Source of the DNA: Lithobates sylvaticus
Taxonomy: Eukaryota; Chordata; Amphibia; Anura; Ranidae
Assembly: GCA_028564925.1 (NCBI GenBank)
Contig: CM053033.1
Location: 201,326,066-201,390,065 of the forward strand
DNA: 64,000 nt
Direction of reading: 5' to 3'
A program made the position numbers and the translations under genes. Below are positions 22,926 through 33,712 of the stretch, in pieces; position 1 is the first letter of the stretch, and every line of letters begins with the position of its first letter. Under the pieces are notes generated by a model. The model ran no database searches and was not told the DNA's origin. It worked only from the letters and a program-made list of their open reading frames with translations.

Positions 22926-24288
22926 TCTTTTTTTTTATAATTAATTGTTTATTTATCGATTAACAATTAACATTTTCTTATTACATCTGCATTTCACATG
23001 TCATTTTTCCATACTTTCTATTGATATATTCAAGTCAATACCTTCCCTATACATTTATAATCTGGGATTGGCTCCCCCCGTGGCCTGGAACCCAAAAAAA
23101 AAAGAATAAAAAAAAAAGAAAAAAAGGGGGGAAGTGAATTTCCTTGGAGATTCTAAATTTTCTCTGTGTCCTTTGTGTGTGATTTCACCTCCTTCTGTGT
23201 TTACTTCATGTGTTTATTCTAATTTATTTATTAACTTCCCTTCCCCAATATTCCTCATGTGGTCATGTGTGTCTTGTTAACCCTTCTAGTTGTGTTTTCT
23301 ACCTCCTGTTTCTTCACCTTGCCTTCACCCCTTTCTTTCCTCTCCCCCCCATCTCCCCCCCCCCCCCGCTTTTCCCTCCATCTTCCCTTCTCCCTTATGT
23401 GTATTACCTATTACGTGTATATTTTTATTTATTCATTTTGGAATATTCTATCCTGTGTGCCCATCTTATCTAATGTGATTTGTCCCATCCTTCCCTCCCT
23501 TATTCCTGTGTTTACATAGTAAAAAAAAAAAGAGGGTTTTATGGCTCCAGGGGTCGCCCTTCTCCTTTTTCAGAACACATCAATCTCCTGTATAATCAGC
23601 AGATCTTAATACACCTTCATTTTTGAAATCATTTAATAGGGTATCCAGGTTGTGGTCCCCCCCTGTCTTCTTCCCTTCTCACTTCCTTCTTTCAACTCCC
23701 TTCCTATCTTCTGGCACATATTTCTTTTTCTATTTCCTGAGCGTATTTTCCCCATTCTTCCCAGATTGCATCATATTTCTCTTGTTTATTTCTTATCTTA
23801 TATACCCATCTTTCTGCCTCCCTCATTTTGTCTACCTCTTTTTTCCATTCCTCCAATGTTGGTCCCGTGGCCTGCTTCCAGTGTCTTGGTACTAGTCTCT
23901 TAGCCGCATTTAATAAATGCAGGGTTATACTCTTTTTATATGCCACCCTGGTGTCCATCGCCCCATGGAACAAGTAGTGTTCCGGTTCCATCTCTATTTT
24001 CTCTTTTGCCATCTTCCTGATCCATGGGGCTATTTCACACCAGAAGGTTTTTATCACTGGGCAGGTCCACCATATATGGAGGTAAGTTCCCCTCTCTCCA
24101 CATCCTCTCCAACATAGACTCTCTGCGGTTGGGTATATTTGTGCTAGTCGAACCGGGGTTCTGTACCATCTTGCTAGGAATTTATATGACATTTCCTGTA
24201 TAGACAAGCTTATTGAGGCTGAATGGGTTGCATCTATTACCTTTTTTATTTGTAATGTTGTAAATTTACACCTTGTGAATGGGGAGAA
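22926..24288 (-). mobile_element. 5'-truncated L1-type LINE fragment
   Basis: The fragment lies inside the Tc1 element. The 3' end is on the left (a T-run at 22,927, a poly-A tail on the - strand), followed by a pyrimidine-rich 3' UTR. The right junction, at about 24,288, abuts the Tc1 string CCTTGTAACACT. The flanks carry an inverted string (CTTCTCCCCATTC on the left, GAATGGGGAGAAG on the right) instead of an obvious direct duplication, so the precise insertion mechanism is unclear. Confidence 0.75.
23704..24288 (-). pseudogene. LINE-1-type ORF2 C-terminus
   Basis: The - strand frame encodes the cysteine-containing C-terminal segment of an L1/Tx1-like ORF2 protein: MSYKFLARWYRTPVRLAQIY, then a CWRGCGERGTYLHIWWTCP stretch, then the basic and acidic helical tail. 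L1-group proteins carry this RWYRTP..CWRC..G..H.WW.C pattern after the reverse transcriptase. Only about 190 residues remain; endonuclease and reverse transcriptase are absent because of 5' truncation. Confidence 0.8.
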
Positions 24289-24727
24289 GACCTTGTAACA
24301 CTTATGCCGTGTACACACGAAGGGACTATCCCGCGGGATTATCCGCTGGACTCGAGTCCGGTGGACAATCCCCTCGTGTGTGGGCCTTCGACTGACTTTT
24401 TTTCCAAAAAGTCCGGCGGACTAGATTTTAAGTTTTGTTTTAAAATTATCCGCTGGACTTGGCAGTCCGGCGGACAATACGGCCGTCTGTAGTATGGTCC
24501 GGCGGACCAAAAAGGACGCATGCTCAGTAGCAAGTATGTCACGGAATCGCTCGGTCTGGTAAAACTAGCCTTCGTATTGAAGCTAGCACATTCGTCACGC
24601 TGCTGATTCTTTGATATTTTAATACAGCGGAATTTGTATTTTATCGTGCTTGAAGAATGAGGTTGCCTTGCTGCTTATATATTCACGCAGAGTCCTCCCG
24701 AACGTTTTTCTTCATCATTCTTTCACT

Positions 24728-24945
24728 CCAAAGACATGCTGGTAGGTTAATTAGATCCTGTCGATAAAATTGGCCAAATATGTGTATGTTGTATGTGTAT
24801 GTGTTTGTAAGCGTGTCAGGACCCCACAGGGCAAGGACCCCACTATACCACAGATGGACACCAGTGGCAAAAAGCGCTCTGAGGCGATTCAGTTCGCATA
24901 GGTTGCGCTATACAAGTCATTCATTCATTCATTCATTATTTTGTG
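24728..24945 (+). repeat. L2/CR1-type LINE 3' tail
   Basis: CCAAAGACATGCTGGTAGGT followed by TAATTAGATCCTGTC, a GGACCCCACAGGGCAAGGAC stretch, GCGCTATACAAGTC and (ATTC)n is the classic 3' end of an L2/CR1-related LINE, with the simple-repeat tail giving orientation. Confidence 0.7.
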
Positions 24946-24991
24946 AAATTATATATATATAGAGCGAGATATATCTAAATCTCAATCTAGA

Positions 24992-25056
<65 letters not shown>

Positions 25057-25222
25057 ATGTGTTTTTTCTCTTTTTGGCATTTTTCTTTTCTTTATTTTTT
25101 GCATTTTCTTTTTTTTTTTAGCATTTTGTATTTTTTCTTTTTTGCATTTTCTTTTTTTTTTTTTTCTTTGCATTTTTTGTTTTTTTGGTTGTTTTCGGTT
25201 TGAAAAAGTATTTTGGATTCCA
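24946..25222. repeat. (TA)n microsatellite and T-rich low-complexity tract
   Basis: A TA dinucleotide run spans about 25,001-25,053. It is followed by T-rich sequence with repeated TTTTTTGCATTTTC motifs to about 25,180. The string GGTTGTTTTCGGTTTGAAAA followed by AGTATTTTGGATTCCACAT occurs here (about 25,178) and again at about 25,578, a local direct repeat of 45 bp. Confidence 0.85.
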
Positions 25223-25895
25223 CATACACTGACGTATACCGTCCAGCATAATAGTCAGACAACAAATGCATGCATTTTAAAACTAGCAGAGAAATAGTTT
25301 TTCCTGCAGAATTATTTTTGATAACTTGTGCTTAGTTTATGTAAAGATGAAAGATAATGATTTATGGTGAAGACCAAAGTTTTGGAAAATCCCATTCTCC
25401 AGAAATGTACCCTTCTTTTTGTTTGTTTTTCTTTTTTTTTTTTTTTCTTCATTTCAACAATCTGCCTTTATCAGTTTTGACCATTTTATTGATAAGATTA
25501 TAAGGACACCATCAAAGCAAGATGAGATTTTTTATTTTTTTTGATAATGGTTGATAATGGCTGAAATAATTGTTTTTTTTTTGGTTGTTTTCGGTTTGAA
25601 AAAGTATTTTGGATTCCACATGATTAAATTGGGGAATCAGCAGAGCTTGCCCTTAATTCAGATGTTACCCTCACATTTACAGCGACTGCACTTGCAGTGC
25701 AATTGAAGTTTCACTTTACACTTGTATTGTCAAATGAATGTGCGTTTTGTAAATAACCTCCATATTATTTAGACATGTACCTGCCTACTCCTAAACAAAC
25801 TATGTTTTTCAATTACAAACACATATAGCATTATTTGGTTTAAATTAAATTTCCATTTATTCTGGTTAAAACAAGGGGAAACAAAATAGGAAGGC

Positions 25896-26130
25896 AACAC
25901 TGGAGCCACTTTGAGATTTTGGGAAGGCTTTTTTCCCCCACGGCAGACATCAAGTTTGTGAACCAAAAAATGAAGATTGGGCATATTCAATACAATAGGG
26001 AGCACAACAAGATTGTTCAGGAATCACACAGACCAGGAACAGCAGCATATGACATCTATGTCCCCAAGCTGTGGCACTACAACAGCCTGCGTCTTCTGTC
26101 AGACCAGACTGAAGCCAGGCAATCACTTCT
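25896..26130 (+). pseudogene. Inverted fragment of the Harbinger MADF gene
   Basis: The + strand encodes the second half of a MADF-like domain: TADIKFVNQKMK, then YNREHNKIVQESHRPGTAAY and DIYVPKLWHYNSLRLLSDQT. The MADF exon at about 30,970-31,190 is on the - strand and lacks this segment between its DIKF and its YVPKLW-equivalent. The piece is in opposite orientation to the gene it derives from. It runs into a C-terminal exon encoded on the other strand, so the element was rearranged. Confidence 0.6.
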
Positions 26131-26628
26131 GACTCTTCTTTGCAGCCTTCCCACCACGATGCCCTCTTGTCTTCCCTGCACGCTTCCTTGGAGGCTGTAC
26201 CTCTGGTGGCCGGACTTGTGGTAGGAGGATGAGAAGGAGGAGGAAGGAGGAGGAGGAGGAGTTGCTGTCAGGTCTGCATCTGTCAGGCGGGTGGATGCAG
26301 TCAGTTCACCCCTCAAACCCCCCTGAAGAGCTGCAACCAATAGGCCCTCACACAGCTGCCGTTGGCCCTTCTCCATTTCCAGCAACCTGCTGGCCACTTC
26401 AGGATTGGGGGGGTCTTCTGAGAACCTCACTCGCCTCCCGAATGAGGGCGAGTGATTCCTCCTCAACCCTGGTCATCCTCCTTGGCCTTCTTGTGGCTAT
26501 GCGCAGGGGAGGAGCTAGACTTATTACAGTCTGGCTCGTGCTGGGCCCAGCCATCTCCTGGCTCTGGCTGGTCATGGCCTCCTCCTCCATACCACTTGTC
26601 CCGGCATCCTCCTGGGTGAGCTCATCCT
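26130..26628 (-). pseudogene. C-terminal exon of the Harbinger MADF-type gene
   Basis: The exon starts after a - strand acceptor (CTTTTGACACAG) with DELTQEDAGTSGMEEE, an acidic low-complexity linker. A basic stretch (RIATRRPRRMTRVEEE), a helical LALIREASEVLRR and EVASRLLEMEKGQRQLCEGL follow. The frame changes at a run of seven C (about 26,405), where LRRPP and NPEVASRLL lie in different frames. The end is Pro/Ser-rich and then basic. Such C-termini accompany Harbinger Myb/MADF accessory proteins, which bring the nuclease to the nucleus and to the transposon ends. No recognisable enzyme domain. Confidence 0.55.
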
Positions 26629-27448
26629 GTGTCAAAAGAAAAAACAAAATCAAACACATGTTTTTTTGGTTCTGGCCTCCTCAATCAGACAATTGTAAAT
26701 TTCTTAACGTGCAAATAAATTTGACCATATATCAAAAAGGCTATCATTTTGACCCCAGCATTTTCCAAGCAGTTCACCAATCTTTTTTAAGGCATTTTTG
26801 CCCACTACTGTATAGTTATATGTATACATATGTAGCACCAACACTTTTTATAAGTGGGCGCTATTTTTATATTTTGTTTGTTCAGAATTCTGAGTTCAGG
26901 GTGTTAATTGTTTGACATTTTTACGTTGACATCAGTTTGTCTGGCCTGTGCTGGAGTTCTGGCTGGTCCTAGGTGAGGTGAGGCACCTGTGACAGGCTCA
27001 CAACACAGTCTGGTTGTACACATTATGAGGTTACATTTGCTCGGACACAATCAGTGGGGGCGTCTGGCCCCACTGTGTATTTCGGGAAGCGGGATTTGAG
27101 ATGCTGAGGTCATGTGTTCAGGCTTGAGCTTCACTTTTGATTCCTGGTTCTGGTCCGCAACAACCCCACAAGTGTTCCTGGGCCCAGGAGTGTCTGCTGG
27201 CCCTGGAAGCCTGGTCACCCTGACCAGCCCCAGAGGCCCTCGTTGTCTGTGGTGGGTATCCATCCGTTCCCGAGCCTCAGAACTGGCTAGTTTGAGGCAC
27301 AGCAATTGAAGGAGGATTCTGAAGTGTCCCCGTGTCCTCTCAGGATTGGAGAGGCATAGCGACTCGTACCGGCGAACACGGGGGAGGGTGCTCTTCGGAG
27401 GAGGGCAGTGGGGCTGGCTGCTTGTTAGGAGCTGAGATGTATGGACAC

Positions 27449-29291
27449 CAGTGTTGGTCATCTTACTTTAAAAAAGTAATTAGTTACGTTACAAATTACT
27501 TCTCCCAAAAAGTAATTGAGTTAGTAACTCAGTTACTACATTGGAAAAGTAATTAGTTACTCAGAAAAGTAACTGTGATTTTTTTTTTTTTATATTCTTA
27601 GGGGCGGGTCTAGTATTACTGTAAGCAAGGGGCGCGTTCCCCCCTGCACGTCTATTTCCCCTCTGCACCCCCCTGCACGTCTGTTCCCCCCAACACATAT
27701 ATCGTTTTCCCCTCTGTACCCCACTACACATCTGTGCCCCCCCCCCCCACACACGTATATCTGTTCCCCCTCTGTACCCCTCTACACGTCTGTTCCCCCC
27801 CCCACACACACACACATATATCTGTTCCCCATCTGTACATCTGTCCCCCCCAAACTCACGGATCAGATCGTTGCTTGGATCAGAGTCACGGATCGGATCA
27901 TTTTTCGGATCAGCAAATAATAATTGAATTTGCAAAAACCTGTGAAAATTCCACCACCATAAAGCCCCCCACTGTAATATCCACAATCTCACCCACTGTA
28001 ATATCCACGTCATCTCCTCAACTGTAATATTGGCTGAGTATGGCTGGGTACGACTGAGCATGGCTGGGTACGGCCGGGTATCGCCGAGTATGGCTGGGTA
28101 TTACCGTGTATTGCAGAGTATGGCTGGGTATTACCGAGTATTGCAGAGTATGGCAGAGTATTGGCAGGGTGTTGCAGAGTATTGGTTGCAGAGTATTGGC
28201 AGGGTGTTGCAGGTTGTTGCAGGGTGTTGCAGAGTATTGGCAGGGTGTTGCAGAGTATTGCAGAGTATGGCTGGGTATTACCGAGTATTGCAGAGTATGG
28301 CTGGGTATTACCGAGTATTGCAGAGTATTGCAGAGTATGGCTGGGTATTACAGAGTATTGCAGAGTATGGCTGGGTATTACGGGGTATTGCAGAGTATGG
28401 CTGAGTATGGCAGAGTATTGCAGAGTATGGCTAGGTATTACGGGGTATTGCAGAGTATGGCTGGGTATGGCAGAGTATGGATGGGTATTACGGGGTATTG
28501 CAGAGTATGGCAGAGTATGGCTGGGTATGGCAGGGTGTTGCAGAGTATTGGCAGGGTGTTGCAGAGTATTGGCAGAGTGTTGCAGAGTATTGTCAGAGTA
28601 TTGTCAGAGTATTGTCAGAGTGTTGCAGAGTGTTGGTAGAGTATTGGCAGAGTATTGGCAGGGTATTGGCAGGGTATTGGCAGGTATTGGCAGGGTATTG
28701 GCAGGTATTGGCAGAGTATTGGCAGGGTATTGGCAGAGTATTGGCAGAGTATTGGCAGAGTATTGGCAGGGTATTGGCAGGGTATTACCTGGTATTGCAG
28801 GGTATTGGCAGGGTAATAGCAGAGTATTGGCAGAGTATTACCTGGTATTGCAGAGTATTGGCAGGGTATGTGCTGGCATCCATCTCCCCTCCACTGTACA
28901 GATCTGTACACAGAGGGGAGAGAGGAACCGGCGTCATCTTGACGCCGGTTTGTTTACAAGTGATCGCTCCGTCATTTGACGGAGCAATCACATTGTAAAC
29001 GGCCGACGGGTGCACCAAGATGGCCGCCGCTCCGGAACTAGGCCGGAGCCGCGGCCATCTTGGTGCACCAAGATGGCCCCGCTCCGGAGCTAGGCCGAAG
29101 CCGCGGCCTTTCCTAAGGCCGAGGCCGCGGACGGCTCCGCGGATCGCGGCGAGTAATTGCGGTAACGCCGCCCCAGTAATGGGAACGGCGTTACCGCGAG
29201 GGGAAGAGTAATCAGTTAGATTACTCGTTACCCTCTAAAGTATTGGCGTTATGTAACGGCGTTTACTTTAATCGCGTTCCTTACATCACTG
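27449..29291. mobile_element. hAT-like non-autonomous element carrying a minisatellite
   Basis: ATGGACAC is duplicated exactly at 27,441-27,448 and 29,292-29,299. The ends begin CAGTGTTGGTCATC and, from the right, CAGTGATGTAAGGAACG. Just inside are AAAGTAATTAGTTACGTTAC-type sequences on the left and TAACGCCGTT-type sequences on the right. The 1,843-bp element is non-coding. Most of its interior is a minisatellite (28,028-28,872) and a GC-rich stem-loop module (about 28,880-29,010) that also occurs in an unrelated TTAA element at 54.5 kb. Confidence 0.88.
28028..28872. repeat. Minisatellite, (TATTGCAGAGTATGGCTGGG)n-like
   Basis: Degenerate units built from GAGTATTGCA, GAGTATGGCT, GGGTATTACC and GAGTATTGGCAG follow one another for about 840 bp. 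All frames stay open on one strand (Tyr-Cys-Arg-Val and Glu-Tyr repeats), giving 120-270-codon frames with no biological meaning. Its reverse complement is the same family as 55,046-55,685. Confidence 0.95.
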
Positions 29292-29600
29292 ATGGACACT
29301 AGTGAATTGCCATGCCCTACTGTTTTGCTGCAACGGCTGAAAGCTAAACGCAACCTCGGAATTGTTGCAAAAAAACACCCTTTCCTTACAACATAGTGTG
29401 TGGCGGACACTTTGCTGGTTCCAAGTCACTTGTTGTTTGCTCCATCTGCGGACAAGGGTATATCCAACAGTGAAGTGTCCAGTTGTGAGGGGCTACTCTC
29501 TGGCCTTTCTTACTAACCTTTCTTGGGCTGCCAGCAGTTCAGAAGTGCATGAGCTTTTTCACCCATGCCCTCAATTTACAACCGAGACACTGTGTAATGT

Positions 29601-30527
29601 TTAACCACTTCAGCCCCGGACCAATTGGCAGCCAAAAGACCAGGCCCCTTTTAACTGACAATTGCGCGGTTGTGCGACGTGGCTCCAAAACAAAATTGGC
29701 GTCCTTTTTTTCCCACAAATAGAGCTTTCTTTTGGTGGTATTTGATCGCCCCTGCGGTTTTTATTTTTTGCGCTATAAACAAAAATAGAGCGACAATTTT
29801 GAAAACAATGCAATATTTTTTGCTTTTTGCTATAATAAATATCCCCAAAAAATATATAAAAAAACATTTTTTTTCCTCAGTTTAGGCCGATACGTATTCT
29901 TCTACATATTTTTGTAAAAAAAAAAAATCGCAATTAGCGATTATTGATTGGTTTGCGCAAAAGTTATAGCGTTTACAAAATAGGGGATAGTTTTATAGCA
30001 TTTTTATTAATATTTTTTTTTTTACTAGTAATGGCGGCGATCAGCGATTTTTATTGTGACTGCGACATTATGGCGGACACATCGGACATTTTTGACAATT
30101 TAAATGCATTGATTCCTGTATAAATGACAGTTGTAGTGAAGGGGTTAACCACTAGGGGGAGGGGAGGGGTTATGGGCTGTGACGTGTGTGTTTTTTTTTA
30201 CATTAGGGGGCGGGGCTGACGTCTGACGTCATTGATCGGCTTTCCCGATGACCGGGAACAGCCAATCAATGACAGGCAGAGTAGGAAGCGTGGGGAGAGG
30301 TTTGTTTACACATACCTCTCCCCGTTCTTCAGCTCCGTAACCCGATCGGGTCCGCTGGTCCCGCGGCCGGGGTCACGGAGCTCCCGACCGGGACGCGAGC
30401 GCGCCGCTGGCGGCGCGCGCGCGACCCACAGGCAGGCAAATGCACGATCACGTGCAGGTACGTGCTTTTGCCTGCCCGTGCCATTCTGCTGACGTATATA
30501 TGCAGTGGGCGGTCGGGAAGCGGTTAA
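29601..30527. mobile_element. TTAA-type non-autonomous DNA element
   Basis: TTAA stands at 29,601-29,604 and 30,524-30,527. The ends read TTAACCACTTCAGCCCCGGA and, from the right, TTAACCGCTTCCCGACCGCC. The interior includes the AGAGCTTTCTTTTGGTGGTA motif common to this family (also, inverted, at about 36,940 and 57,120). GC-rich, non-coding. Confidence 0.85.
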
Positions 30528-30817
30528 ACGTTGTTAAATAATGATCCAAAATCTGTCCAAATTAAAGGTGCTTGGAGTATGGGTCTCCGCAATTGATGGT
30601 TACTAACCTGGGGAACCCCTAGACAATGAATGACAAGCTACAAGAAGCGGGTAATCGGTAAGCCGTGAAAAGACATAGCGGCCTGTTATAGAGTGGGAGT
30701 GGAGGTGGTTCCGCATAATAGAATTTATGATTAAAACATACATTTGTAACCAATTCAAATCTTTACATTTACATCATTAATATTCACCCAATCACTATTT
30801 AGGCCAAAAAAATATAC

Positions 30818-30948
30818 CTGGCTCCAGCTGGGCGCATCAACTAGCTCCAAGGTGTAAGGGTCTTCTACTTCCGTGGAAGCCTCAGCTGGGGTGGAGGGAA
30901 GGGTGGAGGGAAGAGTGGACAGTGATTGCCTGGGTTCCATCTGGTCAC
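30818..30948 (-). pseudogene. Linker exon of the Harbinger MADF-type gene
   Basis: Between a - strand acceptor (GTTTTCTAG) and a donor (CAG|GTATAT), the frame gives GDQMEPRQSLSTLPSTLPST, then PAEASTEVEDPYTLELVDAP. It is Ser/Thr/Pro-rich and acidic, as expected for the linker after a MADF domain. The next exon would be the DELTQED exon at 26,628, separated by the hAT-like and TTAA insertions. Confidence 0.5.
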
Positions 30949-30959
30949 CTAGAAAACAC

Positions 30960-31190
30960 AGTTGGTTGTAGTACCACAGCTTGGGTACATAAACCTTCTA
31001 AACTTGATGTCTGCGTTGGGGACTCGAGTCTTCACAAAATCCAAAAGTGGCCCCAGTGTTGCCTTCCGTACATCCCTATTACCATATAAGGGTTTTTTAA
31101 ACTCCCACAGGTTTTGTTTTTTCCTGTAGAGCGTTATAAATTGGCTCATGAAAGCCTCCTCCTTAAATGGATTTGGGTTGAATGTTGACA
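30960..31190 (-). pseudogene. MADF-domain exon of the Harbinger element, internally deleted
   Basis: From a - strand Met at 31,190 the frame reads MSTFNPNPFKEEAFMSQFIT, then LYRKKQNLWEFKKPLY and ATLGPLLDFVKTRVPNADIK. This is the first half of a MADF (Myb/SANT-like) DNA-binding domain with its spaced aromatic residues. After DIKF it jumps to sequence matching the very end of the domain (the equivalent of YVPKLWYYN in another frame), so the middle is deleted. MADF proteins are known in some PIF/Harbinger elements, e.g. insect ones (from memory). Confidence 0.6.
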
Positions 31191-31276
31191 TGTTTCTGTT
31201 TTTGTTAGTAATGTCAATACACAAGACAAAAAACACAAATGTTACTAAAAACTCACATTCAGTTTTTCTTGAAAAA

Positions 31277-31995
31277 ATTGACACAACACACCCACACACC
31301 AACACATCAACACACCAACACACCCACACACCCACACACCAACACACCCACACACCAACACACCCACACACACCAACACACCAACACACCAACACACCCA
31401 ACACAACCCCAACACACCAACACACCCACACACCAACACACCCACACCCACACACCACACACCAACACACCCACACACCAACACACCAACACACCAACAC
31501 ACCAACACACCAACACACCCACACACCAACACACACCAACACACCAACACACCCACACACCCACACACCCACACACCAACACACCAACACACCACACACC
31601 AACACACAACACACCCACACACCACACACACCCACACACCACACACACCACACACCACACACCACACCCACACACCAACACACAACAACCACACACCACA
31701 CACCACACACCCACACACCAACACACCAACACACCCACACACCCACACACCACACACCAACACACCAACACACCAACACACCCACACACCAACACAACCC
31801 CACACCAACACACCAACACCCACACACCAACACACCCACACACCCAAACACCAACACACCAACACCCACACACCAACACACCAACACCCACACACCAACA
31901 CACCAACACACCCACACACCACACACCCACACACCAACACACCAACACCCACACACCAACACACCAACACCCCCACACACCCACACCCACACATG
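31277..31995. repeat. (CACACCAACACACC)n minisatellite
   Basis: About 720 bp of only A and C on the + strand, with CACACCCACACA and CACACCAACACACCAAC variants. Every frame is open on both strands (His-Thr-Pro and Cys-Val-Gly repeats), which explains the apparent 227-357-codon frames here. It lies between the divergent MADF and Myb/SANT genes of the Harbinger element. Confidence 0.97.
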
Positions 31996-32247
31996 AGTAA
32001 AAAATGCAGGCCCAAAACCCAATAGACCATAGTGATGTATCCTAGAAACCCTTACCTTCGTCCAGAGCGCTCGCTACTTCCGTTCGAAAATCACGTGGCC
32101 GTCAAATAGCCTTATATACACTGCGCACGCTACACTGCGCACGCGTCGAACTCCGCCTGCGTCCTCCTCGTCGCCCGCCCATGACGTTCCTTGTGACGAG
32201 AATTCCCCGCCCCGCTTCCCCTCGTTGCACTGTGGGTGAATAATTAG

Positions 32248-32581
32248 ATGAAGATGGCGGACACATTCTCAGCAAGTAGCGCGGAGGAAAGCCCACAACC
32301 CCAGACATCTGCATCCAGCAGCAGATATAAGGCCACCAATATGGCCTTTGAAGAGATGGTGGAGATGGTGGACATCCTCCAAAGGGAAGATTACGACGGG
32401 GAAAATGGCCCCTACCCTCGACCCAACTTACGCAAGGACCAGATTCTCACTACAGTTGTCAGCACCCTGGAGCATAAGTTCGGCGTACGAAGGGGCAAGG
32501 ATCAACTGCGCAAGCGATGGTCCGACATTAAATCCAGGGAGCACGATCAGTACAGGAGAATTAAAAAAGCGATCAAAAAAA
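32248..32581 (+). CDS. Harbinger Myb/SANT-like protein, first exon
   Basis: The frame opens MKMADTFSASSAEESPQPQT; a second Met at codon 3 is also plausible. It then has a trihelix-type Myb/SANT domain: NMAFEEMVEMVDILQRED, RPNLRKDQILTTVVSTLE and FGVRRGKDQLRKRWSDIKSR, ending in a basic RRIKKAIKKSK. The KRWSDIKSRE stretch is the recognition-helix region typical of transposon-derived Myb/SANT proteins, which bind the Harbinger ends and help import the nuclease. A consensus donor (GTAAGT) follows at 32,582, so coding probably continues in a further exon that was not identified; the downstream repeat array would be in the intron. No disabling change is visible in the exon. The gene is divergent from the MADF gene. 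Confidence 0.7.
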
Positions 32582-32599
32582 GTAAGTAATTGACGTGCG

Positions 32600-33420
32600 C
32601 TACTATGCTTCTATTTGATATCTCGAATCTTGCGAAGATGTTATTAGATCTCGTACGTGAATCTTGCGAAGATTTTATTAGAACTCGTACGTGAATCTTG
32701 CGAAGATTTTATTAGATCTCGTACGTGAATCTTGCGAAGATTTTATTAGAACTCGTACGTGAATCTTGCGAAGATTTTATTAGAACTCCTACGTGAATCT
32801 TGCAAAGATGTTGTAGATCTCGTACGTGAATCTTGCGAAGATTTTAATAGATCACGTTTGGGAATCTGGCGAAGATGTTATTAGATCTCGTTCGGGAATC
32901 TGGCGAAGATGTTATTAGATCTCGTACGTGAATCTTGCGAAGATTTTATTAGAACTCGTACGTGAATCTTGCGAAGATTTTATTAGATCTCGTACGTGAA
33001 TCTTGCAAAGATTTTATTAGATCTCGTACGTGAATCTTGCGAAGATTTTATTAGAACTCGTCCGTGAATCTTGCGAAGATTTTATTAGAACTCGTACGTG
33101 AATCTTGCGAAGATTTTGTAGATCTCGTACGTGAATCTTGCGAAGATTTTAATAGATCACGTTTGGGAATCTGGCGAAGATGTTATTAGATCTCGTTCGG
33201 GAATCTGGCGAAGATGTTATTAGCTCTCGTACGTGAATCTTGCGAAGATTTTATTAGAACTCGTACGTGAATCTTGCAAAGATTTTATTAGATCTCGTAC
33301 GTGAATCTTGCGAAGATTTTATTAGAACTCGTACGTGAATCTTGCGCAGATTTTATTAGAACTCGTACGTAAATCTTGTGAAGATTTTATTAGATCTCGT
33401 TCGGGAATCTGGCGAAGTTT
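32600..33420. repeat. Tandem repeat, 32-34-bp unit, ~24 copies, higher-order pattern
   Basis: The unit is CTCGTACGTGAATCTTGCGA followed by AGATTTTATTAGA. A variant pair (CACGTTTGGGAATCTGGCGA and CTCGTTCGGGAATCTGGCGA) recurs at about 32,850 and 33,150, giving a ~300-bp higher-order period. It lies in the presumed intron of the Myb/SANT gene. Confidence 0.95.
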
Positions 33421-33712
33421 TAATGAAATTTCGTTTGTCATTATAAAGTTCGTTGAGTTTGCCTGGCTGTGGGTTATTTGACTTGTAAGGTTATTTATTA
33501 TTGTCAGGATATATTGTATTACTACTGTAGCAATGGTTTTGTGGGTAACTCCAAAAAAAAATACAAAAGGAAAAAAAAAAAACCAAAAGGTTGGGATGTG
33601 CACTATAATAAACCAAAAATGTTTACACTAATGAAACAACGTGTGTGGCTTCTTCTTTTTCAATACTGCCAGTTTGACCCAAAAATGTGGGGGTTCATTG
33701 ACCAAAAGGGGC

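Noticed and set aside
26950-27440. 136-codon - strand frame in the Harbinger element
   Set aside because: Pro/Ser/His-rich, with no recognisable domain and no clear splice sites linking it to the MADF or transposase genes.
28030-28998. Overlapping open frames of 98-272 codons
   Set aside because: Translation of the TATTGCAGAG minisatellite; all have the same short peptide repeats and no conserved domain.
31148-32022. Open frames of 227-357 codons on both strands
   Set aside because: They are translations of an A/C-only minisatellite that has no stop codons in most frames. Only the - strand MADF part next to it (before 31,190) is meaningful.
32600-33420. CRISPR-like appearance of regularly spaced repeats
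   Set aside because: Units are directly adjacent with no unique spacers, in a vertebrate transposon; it is a plain tandem repeat.
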